Below are positions 16,401 to 24,127 of a stretch of 38,017 bases of DNA, piece by piece. This DNA comes from Planctomycetota bacterium (lineage in GTDB: Bacteria; Planctomycetota; Phycisphaerae; WQYP01), in contig JAJYZF010000037.1 in NCBI GenBank assembly GCA_021800165.1, positions 1-38,017 on the forward strand. The letters are read 5' to 3'. Each line of letters opens with the position of its first letter. The first letter of the stretch is position 1. Both the position numbers and the translations under genes were made by a program. The notes beneath the pieces are model-generated. The model searched no databases and was not told where the DNA came from. It worked only from the letters and a program-made list of their open reading frames with translations.

Positions 16401-17923
16401 ACGCGCAGGAGGCGTTGGACAAGCAGACCGCCCTCGTGCCAGCCCTGGAGGCGCAGCTCAACCAAGCCAGGACCGCCTTGGATTCGGCCCTACAGGCGCT
16501 GAAGGCTGCAGAATCGCAGTGGGCCGTTGCGGTGAGAGCGTTCAATGAAGCGGATGCTGATCTTCTTCTCAAGGAGAAAACGCTCCTTCAGGACCAAGAC
16601 CAGTGGAAACAGTTGGGTGTCGGTGATGCCAGCGACGAAGCCGTGCGAGCAGCCGAGGCCGAGTTGCGGACGGCTGACGCAGAGGAAAAGAAGCTCGCGG
16701 AACAGGAACGGCAGAAGGCCGAGGAACTCGCGACACTCGGCGAGCGAGCCCGGCAGATTGCTAGGAACCTAACGGAGAGGGTTGCGGCGCGCGATGAGGC
16801 GAGTGGTTTGTGGAAACCAGCGCAGGAGCGTTGGGATCAACTAGAGAAATCAGCCCAGGAACATAATGTATTGGCGAGCACGCTCACACCCCGATGCGTG
16901 GAGGCCATGACGGGGAAGGGTAGCCCAAACCTGCGGATCAAGGGGCACGAGGCCGCCACAGCCCTGAAGGAGCGCCTACAGCACGCACGGGACAGCCAAC
17001 AGGTGCTCGAATCCATCAACAAGTTGCTTGGACCGCAGGACCGTTCTGGCGAAGTGTATCTGAGCGCGTGGCTGCAGGTGCGCGATTGGCTCCGCCGGCG
17101 CATTCCGGCCCAGATCGCGGAAGTCGACGAACCACTGGAAGCCCTCGGCCGTCTCCGCGACAACCTTAAGGGCCTGGAAACCCGACTGGAGAAGCAGGAG
17201 TGTGATCTACGCGGTGAGTCGGAAGACGTCGCCAAGAACATCGAGATTAATATCCATCGCGCGCAGCGACAAGTGAGTCGGCTCAGCGATGACCTGAAGC
17301 TTGTTCGGTTCGGCAGCATCCACGGAATTCGGCTTCGGCTTGAGCGGGTGCCCCACATGGACAACGTGCTCCAGGCACTACGAGACCGCGAGGCGCAAAG
17401 CTTGCTCTTTAGTCCGGACATCACTATCGAAGAAGCCCTCGACCAGCTCTTCCAACGTCATGCCGGCCGCACGACCGGTCAGCGTCTCTTAGATTACCGG
17501 GAGTATGTGGCTCCGAAAGTTATGGTACTTCGGCAAGCTGCAACCGAATGGGAGGAGGCCAACCCGATGCGAATGTCCACCGGCGAAGCCATCGGCGTGG
17601 GTGCCGCCCTCATGATGGTGGTTCTGACAGCTTGGGAGCGGGATGCCAATCTTCTTCGGCCACGCCGTTCGCAGGGGACGCTGCGGTTGCTGTTCCTCGA
17701 CGAAGCCAACCGGCTCTCACAGGACAACCTGGGAGTCTTGTTCGATCTGTGCCGGAACCTTGACCTGCAGCTTATGATCGCTGCGCCCGAGGTCGCCAAG
17801 TCTGAAGGCAACACCACCTACCGGCTGGTGCGGCGGGTCAATGACGCCGGCCATGAAGAAGTGATCGTGACGGGTCGCCGAGTCAACCCGGAGGAGCGCA
17901 GCGTCGATGTGGGATCGTCCTGA
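13487..17923 (+). CDS. MukB-like SMC ATPase (JetC position)
   Basis: The product has 1478 residues, almost the length of MukB (1486). The N-terminal head starts with LVNWKGVFYERYQLDKHVTA and the Walker A loop GSNGAGKTT (33-41), then PDMTRLRFANVGESGSTGG. Long coiled coils cover roughly 245-660 and 790-1270. Between them a hinge (about 668-778) contains LYEALLGPLAQAIAV and PTLGRRARVRKI, matching the MukB hinge signature ALYGPSRHAIVV and PLFGRAARESRI. The C-terminal head has the ABC signature MSTGEAIGVG (about 1362) and Walker B LRLLFLDEANRL (about 1400). Similarity therefore covers heads and hinge and is not limited to generic ATPase motifs. It should form a loop-extruding dimer with the two upstream subunits. 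GAGGAGG precedes the start by seven bases. Confidence 0.9.
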   Translation: MTRTRATALVLVNWKGVFYERYQLDKHVTALEGSNGAGKTTVLIGCYVVLLPDMTRLRFANVGESGSTGGDKGLWGRLGEQGRPSYAALELRLPEGNRIVAGVQLHRRGEPTVELNPFVITGINDTTKLQDVLLIRGEMDAVPEMNELRESAARCGAHLEAFGATKEYFARLFDLGVTPLRLASDEDRTKFNEMLRTSMTGGISRALTAELRDFLLKEESGLADTLRRMRANLDACRRTRIEVEDSRRLEQEISGIYEAGQEMFAAIVHAIRERADELGNKLKEAERLLQEVEGEQKKLNHEITEGKARQGELQARLVEAKRQAEAAHTAVDRVRQAKELLSRICAHTGQRDNARRTQESLMAKRDKADEDRSRANRVRDLAQDAYTKAAHGMANTQSGLEELSRRAAAHRTVVGRLAEARRLMPEQTIDPANIGIALDATRAAHESVQAEWLESDRTLSSAERHRQEFGQVIAALESIVNEDVEPVAAFACAREALQSLRDLDACAKQRAILTTEVPVARQSVQRQQKAQYLARTLGRPANAIASSQDANNALTETDNALAAATERHRQVEQRLSAGEHTLGRCHEQIRDLELRLAAWRQANNLALPLEQRWGIILRTREAIITFRAEINGKLGERRAELAVVEAREKDLHAQITQLEQSGGAFSSELLKACDTVEGELLAGRFEELSESDAALYEALLGPLAQAIAVEDVQSAAAALAKSDDRPDSVWLVGAESPLPLDEHNRPPGDLLGRDVLVPGVTGARLTRLPNQPTLGRRARVRKITELRRQEAEAKHQIESLHTVLRDTQVVLTTADHLLAEVDLLQTGDPSVKLQQANDQLRQAQEAQSRHRADMDAAQGEISTLSPRQKSLRDLIQIAWSLDEPDQAAKLDQMLQSLAAAKAAAVETQRVAQDRALVEQRIDVLRTPPLSDAQVDALRKHHQEMERRLDALQLAIQATQYVQEHLSALDWIDAQEALDKQTALVPALEAQLNQARTALDSALQALKAAESQWAVAVRAFNEADADLLLKEKTLLQDQDQWKQLGVGDASDEAVRAAEAELRTADAEEKKLAEQERQKAEELATLGERARQIARNLTERVAARDEASGLWKPAQERWDQLEKSAQEHNVLASTLTPRCVEAMTGKGSPNLRIKGHEAATALKERLQHARDSQQVLESINKLLGPQDRSGEVYLSAWLQVRDWLRRRIPAQIAEVDEPLEALGRLRDNLKGLETRLEKQECDLRGESEDVAKNIEINIHRAQRQVSRLSDDLKLVRFGSIHGIRLRLERVPHMDNVLQALRDREAQSLLFSPDITIEEALDQLFQRHAGRTTGQRLLDYREYVAPKVMVLRQAATEWEEANPMRMSTGEAIGVGAALMMVVLTAWERDANLLRPRRSQGTLRLLFLDEANRLSQDNLGVLFDLCRNLDLQLMIAAPEVAKSEGNTTYRLVRRVNDAGHEEVIVTGRRVNPEERSVDVGSS

Positions 17924-18890
17924 ACATCGTCTGGCCCTGATGGAACTGGTCGTATCGGGTCATCTGCGCTGCCGCAAGGGGCAGCAGTTGGTCTGGAAAC
18001 ACCTGGTAGAGTTGCCGTGGACGCAACGAACCGGGCGACGTGACGAGCTGGCCGTCGTGGAATCCCGGCGGCAAGAACTTGAACGGCTCCTTACTCAGGT
18101 CTGGCCCGAATGGCCGGCAGTAAGAGCCGAAATGACCGGCGCTGGTCTCCCGATCACCATGAAGGGATGGCGGCAACTGCGGGACATTGAGAGGGCTCGC
18201 GCGGCCAGGGGTCTTCCCCCACGTCTCAATCGTCGCACCGCCGCGGCCTTGGTGGGACCACACTCAAAAGCCAGCCTCTCGACCCCGCGTCTAGAAGCGC
18301 TCGCGGATTTGGACATGATGCATGACGGCACACTTCGCCTCCGAACGCCCCGGGGATTACGGATACGCCGTGGGGAGCACGAGCTAGATTGCGCGATGGT
18401 CGCGGGAGTTCTCGGCGAAGTTGTACTGACGGAGCGAGCTCTGGCGGATGGCGCAATCTTAACAGGTCAACCTCCGCAAGCCCTTCTGCTGGTTGAGAAT
18501 CTTGGCGCTTTCTTGGATATCCCTGCCCCACCCGGATGGCTGCTGGCTCATGCGCCCGGCTGGGATACACGGACGGTGAGACTCTTGCTGCGGCAACTCC
18601 GAGACGTACCGGTGGCTCATTTTGGCGATCTGGACCCGAGCGGGGTGCGGATCATGCGGCATCTGCGTGACGTTCGGCCGGACCTACGCTGGGTGGTCCC
18701 AGAGTTCTGGAGCGAGTATTTGCCCAAAGCCGGCCTGCCGGCATTGTGGCCGAGCGACTTTGACCTAGGCGACGTTCCCGCGTTGGTAAAGCGACTGGCC
18801 GCTTCCGACCTGTGGCTGGAACAGGAGGTAATCGTGTTGGACCCGAGGCTGCCCCGGGCCTTAGCTCTCTGTATCGCGCCGACGGCTTGA
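17907..18890 (+). CDS. JetD/MksG-like Toprim nuclease subunit
   Basis: This 327-residue protein completes the four-gene operon. Its C-terminal half has the Toprim metal-site pattern of the DUF2220/JetD family: Glu197 in LLLVENLGAFL, Asp241 and Asp243 in HFGDLDPSGVRI, and a later LWLEQEVIV with Glu305 and Glu307. The N-terminal half (about 1-170) is helical and corresponds in position to the DUF3322 arm region, though shorter than usual. In Wadjet systems this subunit cuts the plasmid DNA after the SMC complex has tested its size and topology by extrusion. It overlaps the SMC gene by 17 bases and has GAGGAG ten bases before its ATG. Its presence separates this locus from ordinary MukBEF, which has no such subunit. 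Confidence 0.87.
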   Translation: MWDRPEHRLALMELVVSGHLRCRKGQQLVWKHLVELPWTQRTGRRDELAVVESRRQELERLLTQVWPEWPAVRAEMTGAGLPITMKGWRQLRDIERARAARGLPPRLNRRTAAALVGPHSKASLSTPRLEALADLDMMHDGTLRLRTPRGLRIRRGEHELDCAMVAGVLGEVVLTERALADGAILTGQPPQALLLVENLGAFLDIPAPPGWLLAHAPGWDTRTVRLLLRQLRDVPVAHFGDLDPSGVRIMRHLRDVRPDLRWVVPEFWSEYLPKAGLPALWPSDFDLGDVPALVKRLAASDLWLEQEVIVLDPRLPRALALCIAPTA

Positions 18891-18929
18891 AAAAGATCGC
18901 TTCGGGACGGCGAGGGCAATACAAACCGC

Positions 18930-19049
18930 ATGCGTTTTAAGAGGGTTGCGTTCGGGGGCCCAAACTCAACCGTCTTCATAAGCTCACGCGCCGATGAAAT
19001 TGCCTTTTGGGAGGTGAAAACGCCGATTGCCAAAGAACTGCGGCCATAG
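18930..19049 (+). CDS. Possible small ORF, 39 residues
   Basis: A short frame between the Wadjet-like operon and the subtilase gene encodes MRFKRVAFGGPNS, then SRADEIAFWEVKTPIAKELRP. Codon order looks protein-like, but there is no ribosome site at the right distance. It could be the last trace of a longer gene. I do not recognise it. Confidence 0.25.
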   Translation: MRFKRVAFGGPNSTVFISSRADEIAFWEVKTPIAKELRP

Positions 19050-19141
19050 AGTTAGCATAATGCCAATGCCCGCGCCGCGGTGGCGTATCACTATTCGTTG
19101 TTCCACAAAAACTCATCTTGCGGAATTTGCCCGCTTGAGGA

Positions 19142-21463
19142 CTAAATCTGGACGCGGATCTCGGCCTCGGTCCGAACACGAATGGGCGCGAGCGCGGGGA
19201 ACTTCGTTCGGATGTCGGTGTAGAGGTCGCCGTGGTAGTTCCTCACGCTGACAGTCACGACGACCGCGTAGTCAAACCGGTCCGGAACGATATTACGGCC
19301 GATGCACTGGAGCGTGAGAAACGGTTTCCAAAGTCCAGAAGCCATCTTGCCAATCTCGCGGCGTACCACCGGCTCCCATTTGCAGTCGATGGCTCGGCGG
19401 TCGACCTCGTTCTTGTACTTGTTTCCGCTGTCGGAATCCGGCAACGCGGACTTCTTCCAGCCTTGTGCAATCAGCCTGGTCGCCTCAACCTGGTCACTTT
19501 CGATGTCGAGCGTCTTTTTCTGTTTTTTGTTGGTCTGATTGGTGAACACGTACCGGCGCTCGTTTGGGTAGAAGGTGTCCTCCAAGCAGCCGGAGGTGTA
19601 GTCGGACGGATGGCGTGGGTCCACAGGAGGGAGTCCGGCTACCGTCCATTGTACTTGGACCCTCCCTACAGATGGTTGAAGGTCGGGCCACGGTATCGGT
19701 AAGCGAACACAGCTATTCGGGACAATTTCGCCTTGGAATACCACCGTGACGGATTTTGCGTCGCACGTAAGCATATCAATTACATCTATAGGCACGCACC
19801 CATGTCCGAGCGTATTATCGGGTGCGCCAGCCGGGTGACGGGCACCGTGAACTAGGAGTGCCCGCGCCAGCAAGGGGGAACTGCGATCAAATGCCTCTGC
19901 CGCCTGTGCGCAAACCCGAGAGACAATTGGCGATGCGAAGCTCGTGCCCCAGACTAGGAGCTTACTCCCATGCCGGCACGACAACACGTGGAACGGGGCG
20001 TTAGAGCAGCCCCCAAACGCGGCAATGTCCGGCTTAATCTTCCCACACTCCCGTCCCGGTCCCTTGCACGAATAACTTGCTCGGACCTCAATCCCGCTCG
20101 CCAGGGTGAACGCCCCCACCCCGAGACTGTGGACTGCATCGGAAGGCGACTGTATTCGGTCGTATCCAGCGACGTCACCATCGTTCCCCACCGCAACGAC
20201 GAAAGCCACTTTGTGCGCTACGGCAAGCGCGTCGATCACATAGGTGAAACGGGAAATAGTGTCACCCGAGATGGGCCCCTTGGGGCCGAAACTTATGTTG
20301 AAGACTTTGATGTCCTTCCGCGCTGGGACAGCCTGCTCGATCACGTCAATTGACTCGTACAGGTCCAAGTCGTGTGGTCGGGAGGGAGGAAGCGCACGAA
20401 AACTTACCACCGAGATGAGCGGAGCGGGCAATCGAGCATCAGTTGGAAACGGATTGAGTTCACCGTAGAGCAGCGCTCCTGCGACTGCCGTTCCATGTGC
20501 GATCCCATCTGCGGTTGTCGATGTAGTGATAGACAGTGCCGCATCTTCTTCAACATGACCCTTCAAATGGGGCACCGACAGGTCAACACCCCCGTCAAAC
20601 ATACCAACCTTGATGGTTGATCTTGTCGATGAGGCCGGCGGCTTGGGAGCCGGAGCCGTTTGGAGCGAGCGGATATTCGGGAGACCATTGAAGACCATCG
20701 GGTGAACCGACCTTAGCGGATTGACATCCTTAATCGCGGCCAAAGCACGTGCGGTTAATGCGCACGAAACAAAGGTCGGTCCGGTGGGGTAACCTCGGAC
20801 CTGCCGCCCATCTTTGCTCACGCCGGCTTCGTCAAACAGCGCGTCCATAAAACTCAACTGCGTTTGGGCATCGACACGACTTGGATGAAACACCAATTCG
20901 ACACGGCCGCTCTTCCACACCGCGTCGAATCCGACAACTCGCTCCTCCGGCGACAATAAGTCGAACCGCTCGACACGCCTTATTTCTTCCTGAACACCTT
21001 TGGGAATACGCGTCTCCGGGCGATTAAGTCGTTGAAGAAAGGTCTTGAACCCTTCGACCGAACTTTGAACGAATACGAGCCTGCAGTCGACTTGGTCTGA
21101 ATTGGCGTTTCTCAACTTTTGGATGCGGGAGGTCTGAGCTACCTTGGCTAGTGCCTGCCGGTAGCTTCTTGAACCAATCTTGCGTAGCTGCGGCGTGTCA
21201 TCGAACAAGACTTGCGGATCATAAGATTTGGCAGTCGCATCCGGGTGCATGCGGAGACAAAATACCGCTTCACCTGGTATCTGCTTCTTAACCGGAGCGG
21301 CGCTGTATGCATCCAGCGCTGCACGAATGCCCGCACAGAGGTTATCGCGAGCGTCGGAGAAGCTACGTGGTGGCTCCGGCGACCGCCCCCATCTGGGCTT
21401 CGTAATTCCTTGGATGTACCGCTCACCGTTACCGAGAATTAGACGGCGCTGAACCTCAGGCAT
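19142..21463 (-). CDS. Subtilisin-like (S8) serine protease, apparently cytoplasmic
   Basis: The 773-residue protein has a complete subtilase active site: Asp290 in VGMFDGGVD, His323 in GIAHGTAVAG, oxyanion Asn427 in VVAVGNDGD and Ser508 in GTSFASPIVS. In front lies a domain of about 270 residues of unknown type, and behind it a C-terminal region of about 220 residues, also unassigned. No signal peptide or membrane segment is seen, so it should act inside the cell, which is unusual for S8 enzymes. Its start overlaps the end of the upstream AAA ATPase gene by eight bases (ATGCCTGA) and has AAGGAG seven bases upstream, so the two are translationally coupled. Context in a conflict-gene island suggests a switched protease, but that is inference. 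Confidence 0.9.
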   Translation of the reverse strand: MPEVQRRLILGNGERYIQGITKPRWGRSPEPPRSFSDARDNLCAGIRAALDAYSAAPVKKQIPGEAVFCLRMHPDATAKSYDPQVLFDDTPQLRKIGSRSYRQALAKVAQTSRIQKLRNANSDQVDCRLVFVQSSVEGFKTFLQRLNRPETRIPKGVQEEIRRVERFDLLSPEERVVGFDAVWKSGRVELVFHPSRVDAQTQLSFMDALFDEAGVSKDGRQVRGYPTGPTFVSCALTARALAAIKDVNPLRSVHPMVFNGLPNIRSLQTAPAPKPPASSTRSTIKVGMFDGGVDLSVPHLKGHVEEDAALSITTSTTADGIAHGTAVAGALLYGELNPFPTDARLPAPLISVVSFRALPPSRPHDLDLYESIDVIEQAVPARKDIKVFNISFGPKGPISGDTISRFTYVIDALAVAHKVAFVVAVGNDGDVAGYDRIQSPSDAVHSLGVGAFTLASGIEVRASYSCKGPGRECGKIKPDIAAFGGCSNAPFHVLSCRHGSKLLVWGTSFASPIVSRVCAQAAEAFDRSSPLLARALLVHGARHPAGAPDNTLGHGCVPIDVIDMLTCDAKSVTVVFQGEIVPNSCVRLPIPWPDLQPSVGRVQVQWTVAGLPPVDPRHPSDYTSGCLEDTFYPNERRYVFTNQTNKKQKKTLDIESDQVEATRLIAQGWKKSALPDSDSGNKYKNEVDRRAIDCKWEPVVRREIGKMASGLWKPFLTLQCIGRNIVPDRFDYAVVVTVSVRNYHGDLYTDIRTKFPALAPIRVRTEAEIRVQI

Positions 21464-22571
21464 ACGAAATCTCCTTCTTCAGATGATGTTGCACCGTTGA
21501 CGCGCTCTTGCCGACTAATCGTGCAATGTCCCGAACGGTGAGCTGGTGGTGTGCCACCTCGCGCAGCGAGCGTATCAGCGTTCCGCCCACATCCTTCCCG
21601 CCACCGCTCTTCACGACCTCGGCAATGAGCGTTTCTGGAAGCGCAACGGCACACGAAATGTGCCGGCGAACTGCAGCTTGAGTGATTCGGTCAATATCTG
21701 ACCCCGAAGATCCCTCCAGTACATTGCAGCAAGCGTCGATGATTCCTTCATGCAACTCCTGTTCAAAGTGACCGAGAACTCGCTTCATGATCACCTTGCG
21801 CTGGGCATCATCCGGCAGGCGCAGGTGTAACGTAACATGGAAACGACGATAGATGGCTGGATCAAGCAGATCCGGGTGATTCGTAGCAGCAACAATCAGT
21901 GACTCGTACGGCCAGTCCTCCAACTCCTTTAACAAAACATTCACTATTCGCTTTAGCTCACCTAGATCGACGGCGTCATCACGTCGCTTTGCGATAGCGT
22001 CGAACTCGTCCAGCAGCAATAGACACGGGTGAGACCTCGCGTAATCGAGTGTGCGACGCAGATTCAGCCCCGTCTTCCCAAGCAAACTGGATATCGATGT
22101 GGCAAGATCCTGAACCACAAGCGGCACGTTCAACTGACTGGACAGCCAGCGTGCCAGCATGGTTTTCCCAGTACCAGGAGCACCAACGAGCAGGAGCGTA
22201 CTGGGGGGCGCAAAGCCTTCCTTTAGCAATCGCCCCGCCTCTTGCCGCTCGGTAACAAATTGGTCGGCAGCACTTTGGATATCTGCGGGAAGCACTGGGG
22301 GCATCGCCGCCCCCATGGTCGGAAGGCGCACAAGAGACATCCCTTCCTCGCCTTCCGTCGGTGGCGGCGCGGCATCCTTCCAGCGGAGGGATCCAGTCTC
22401 GTCAATGTGCTGACTCAGCAACTGCCCGAGGGATTCCGCAACCGTGGGATGGGTCTTACGGAGCGAGCGGATGGCGGACAGAAGAACCAATTGGAGGCGA
22501 GGTCTGTCGCCTGCCAATCCAGCCTCGGACGCCTGTTTCAGCCACGTTGCCAGGTCGTTTGTTCGATGCAC
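21456..22571 (-). CDS. AAA ATPase with C-terminal helix-turn-helix, partner of the subtilase
   Basis: This 371-residue protein has a central AAA module: Walker A LLLVGAPGTGKTMLA near 130, Walker B CLLLLDEFDAIAKR near 185, sensor-1 VAATNHPDLLDP and arginine-finger region YRRFH. It resembles the classical AAA clade (FtsH- and Cdc48-like) more than other P-loop types. About 100 helical residues precede the module. The last 30 residues, LTVRDIARLVGKSASTVQHH onward, look like a helix-turn-helix, which is uncommon after an AAA core and could let the pair sense or regulate at DNA. The start is GTG at 22571 with GGAG eight bases upstream; a TGA in frame forbids longer forms. It probably controls or feeds the coupled protease. 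Confidence 0.88.
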   Translation of the reverse strand: MHRTNDLATWLKQASEAGLAGDRPRLQLVLLSAIRSLRKTHPTVAESLGQLLSQHIDETGSLRWKDAAPPPTEGEEGMSLVRLPTMGAAMPPVLPADIQSAADQFVTERQEAGRLLKEGFAPPSTLLLVGAPGTGKTMLARWLSSQLNVPLVVQDLATSISSLLGKTGLNLRRTLDYARSHPCLLLLDEFDAIAKRRDDAVDLGELKRIVNVLLKELEDWPYESLIVAATNHPDLLDPAIYRRFHVTLHLRLPDDAQRKVIMKRVLGHFEQELHEGIIDACCNVLEGSSGSDIDRITQAAVRRHISCAVALPETLIAEVVKSGGGKDVGGTLIRSLREVAHHQLTVRDIARLVGKSASTVQHHLKKEISYA

Positions 22572-22599
22572 AGTGCGTACTCCAGTTCTTCATACAGAT

Positions 22600-22628
22600 A
22601 TTGTATCACACAAACCAAGGAAACACAA
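22600..22628 (-). promoter_or_regulatory. Promoter of the ATPase-subtilase pair
   Basis: On the minus strand TTGTGT (22628-22623) and TACAAT (22605-22600) are separated by exactly 17 bases, 29 bases before the GTG start. It is a good vegetative-type promoter, so the pair is probably expressed at rest. Confidence 0.65.
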
Positions 22629-23364
22629 TAATTATGTTCGATTGCCAACCATATTATATGATCGTCGAACAGATAGCCGTTCCTCCAAGAATTCTTCTCC
22701 ATTCTACCAACTCCGTCCGGCCTCGTTGGCCGGCGTTGTGTAAGCACGTTGCGCGAACAGTAACAGATGCTCGTTACCACGATGTGTCCCAATAAAGCCG
22801 AGCAGGTTGTCTTGTGCCCGTGTTCCTCTCAGAGGTTCTGTTTCCGGTTCTGTGTTTGTGAATGTGGCATCAGGGATGTGGGAAAACCTGTTGCATCACC
22901 CGGATAACCTGATCCCTACTTTTCAGAAGTTGCCGGGACTTCTCCATGGTGAAGGACCGAGTTCCCAAAGCGTCGGGCATCACAACCGCACCATACTTTT
23001 GTTTGGGCGCGGCACTTAACCTCCTGTTTTGGGTTGGTATCCATAATCCTGGCGCAATTATAGCTCACGTCGCGATTGCCTTCACTCCTCCGCCACGTTT
23101 TTTCTCCCTACCCGCGAAAACGGACGTGCCACCCGTATTCAGTTGTCAGTTAGCACGCCGGTCGCCAAGCGAAGGTCATGTTTTGATATTTCCCGCGAAT
23201 CTTCAAACTCGTGAGACTTTGAGACTGGCGTGATTAACTCCTTAATTCATCGCCGCTTAGGATCGCCAATACGGTCGCAAATGCCGTGAGACTGCATTAC
23301 GCCACTGTGCATTTGTCCGTCACGGGCTCCTCCATGGAGCAACCGTTCAATCATTAGAAGATGT
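22629..23364. other. Long stretch without a convincing gene
   Basis: About 735 bases of lower GC content carry only short frames without family resemblance. One frame at 22946-23233 has a hydrophobic run (LGAALNLLFWVGIHNPGAII) but lacks a ribosome site. A word near 23151-23175 (GCCGGTCGCCAAGCGAAGG) recurs in altered form at 24833-24860. I see decayed or imported DNA here. Confidence 0.5.
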
Positions 23365-23392
23365 TTGCGAAACCGGCAACGATGCTTAGAAT
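23365..23392 (+). promoter_or_regulatory. Promoter of the DUF4236-TM2 gene
   Basis: TTGCGA and TAGAAT are separated by 16 bases and end 27 bases before the start codon. Confidence 0.5.
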
Positions 23393-23419
23393 CACCACGC
23401 AAGGTAAGCGAAACGCGAT

Positions 23420-23890
23420 ATGGCTTATATGCGTATATTCCGCCGCGTGAGAATTGCACCCGGCCTGACGTTGAACCTGACCAAGCACGGGCCATCAATC
23501 AGCGCCGGTGTCCGCGGAGCGCACGTCACTATCGGACGGGCCGGGATACGCCGTACTGTGGGCATCCCCGGCACGGGTGTTTTCTACACTTCGCACACCG
23601 GGTACCATTCCGGCATCCACTCAGCACCGCACTTCGCCACCGGCGAAACTGCGCCGTCGGCGCGCAGATCAAACAGGAGCCTTCTGGTGATGCTGGTTAT
23701 GTGCACCATGTTAGGCCTGCTGGGCGCGCATCAGTTTTACGCCGGTCATATTTTTCGCGGCCTGCTCATGCTGGTGCTTACCGTCATGGGCTGGGGGTTG
23801 ATTATCACGGTGCCATGGACAATATTGGATTGGGTATTGATCGTGACCGGGCAATTTCACGATAGGCTTGATAACAGGGTTGCATGGTGA
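23420..23890 (+). CDS. DUF4236-TM2 fusion membrane protein
   Basis: The first 55 residues match DUF4236: FRRVRIAPGLTLNLTKHGPS, then GVRGAHVTIGRAGIRRTVGI, then PGTGVFY. A spacer follows, and from about 85 to 145 comes a TM2 domain with two membrane helices: GLLGAHQFYAGH, FRGLLMLVLT and WTILDWVLIVTGQF. Neither domain has a proven function; TM2 proteins are small inner-membrane proteins. The start at 23420 is the first ATG after the promoter; a second at 23429 is equally possible, and neither has a clear ribosome site. It stands alone between gene-poor stretches. Confidence 0.8.
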   Translation: MAYMRIFRRVRIAPGLTLNLTKHGPSISAGVRGAHVTIGRAGIRRTVGIPGTGVFYTSHTGYHSGIHSAPHFATGETAPSARRSNRSLLVMLVMCTMLGLLGAHQFYAGHIFRGLLMLVLTVMGWGLIITVPWTILDWVLIVTGQFHDRLDNRVAW

Positions 23891-24034
23891 GGATGACTGG
23901 CTGGGTTATCCCTGAAATCTCACCTACTTGAGGCTGCCTCGATATCCGAAACGCCTCGAAGGCGGTGGCTTTGTGCATGGGCGTGGTCGTCTGATAATTC
24001 GAAATTTTGTCTGCCCTCCGGAAGTCCACTGCGC

Positions 24035-24120
24035 CACGGCCAAATAATGGCCGGGCTGGATGGTGGCGCAATCCCGATTCCTCAGGAGGTAAAAGGCGGC
24101 GGATGTTTTCATCAGGCCGG
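24035..24120. repeat. Dispersed repeat, copy related to 31504-31580
   Basis: The segment GGCCGGGCTGGATGG, then GGCGCAATCCCGA, then AGGAGG, GGCGGATGTTTTCATCAG, is a diverged copy of the sequence at 31504-31580 (GACCGGGCTGGACGACGG, GGCGCAATCCCGA, GGCGGATATTTTCGTCAG). Both are intergenic. Confidence 0.65.
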
Positions 24121-24127
24121 CGCGGGG

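Noticed and set aside
22946..23233. 95-codon frame with a hydrophobic segment
   Set aside because: There is no ribosome site, no promoter and no family pattern; composition fits non-coding lower-GC DNA.
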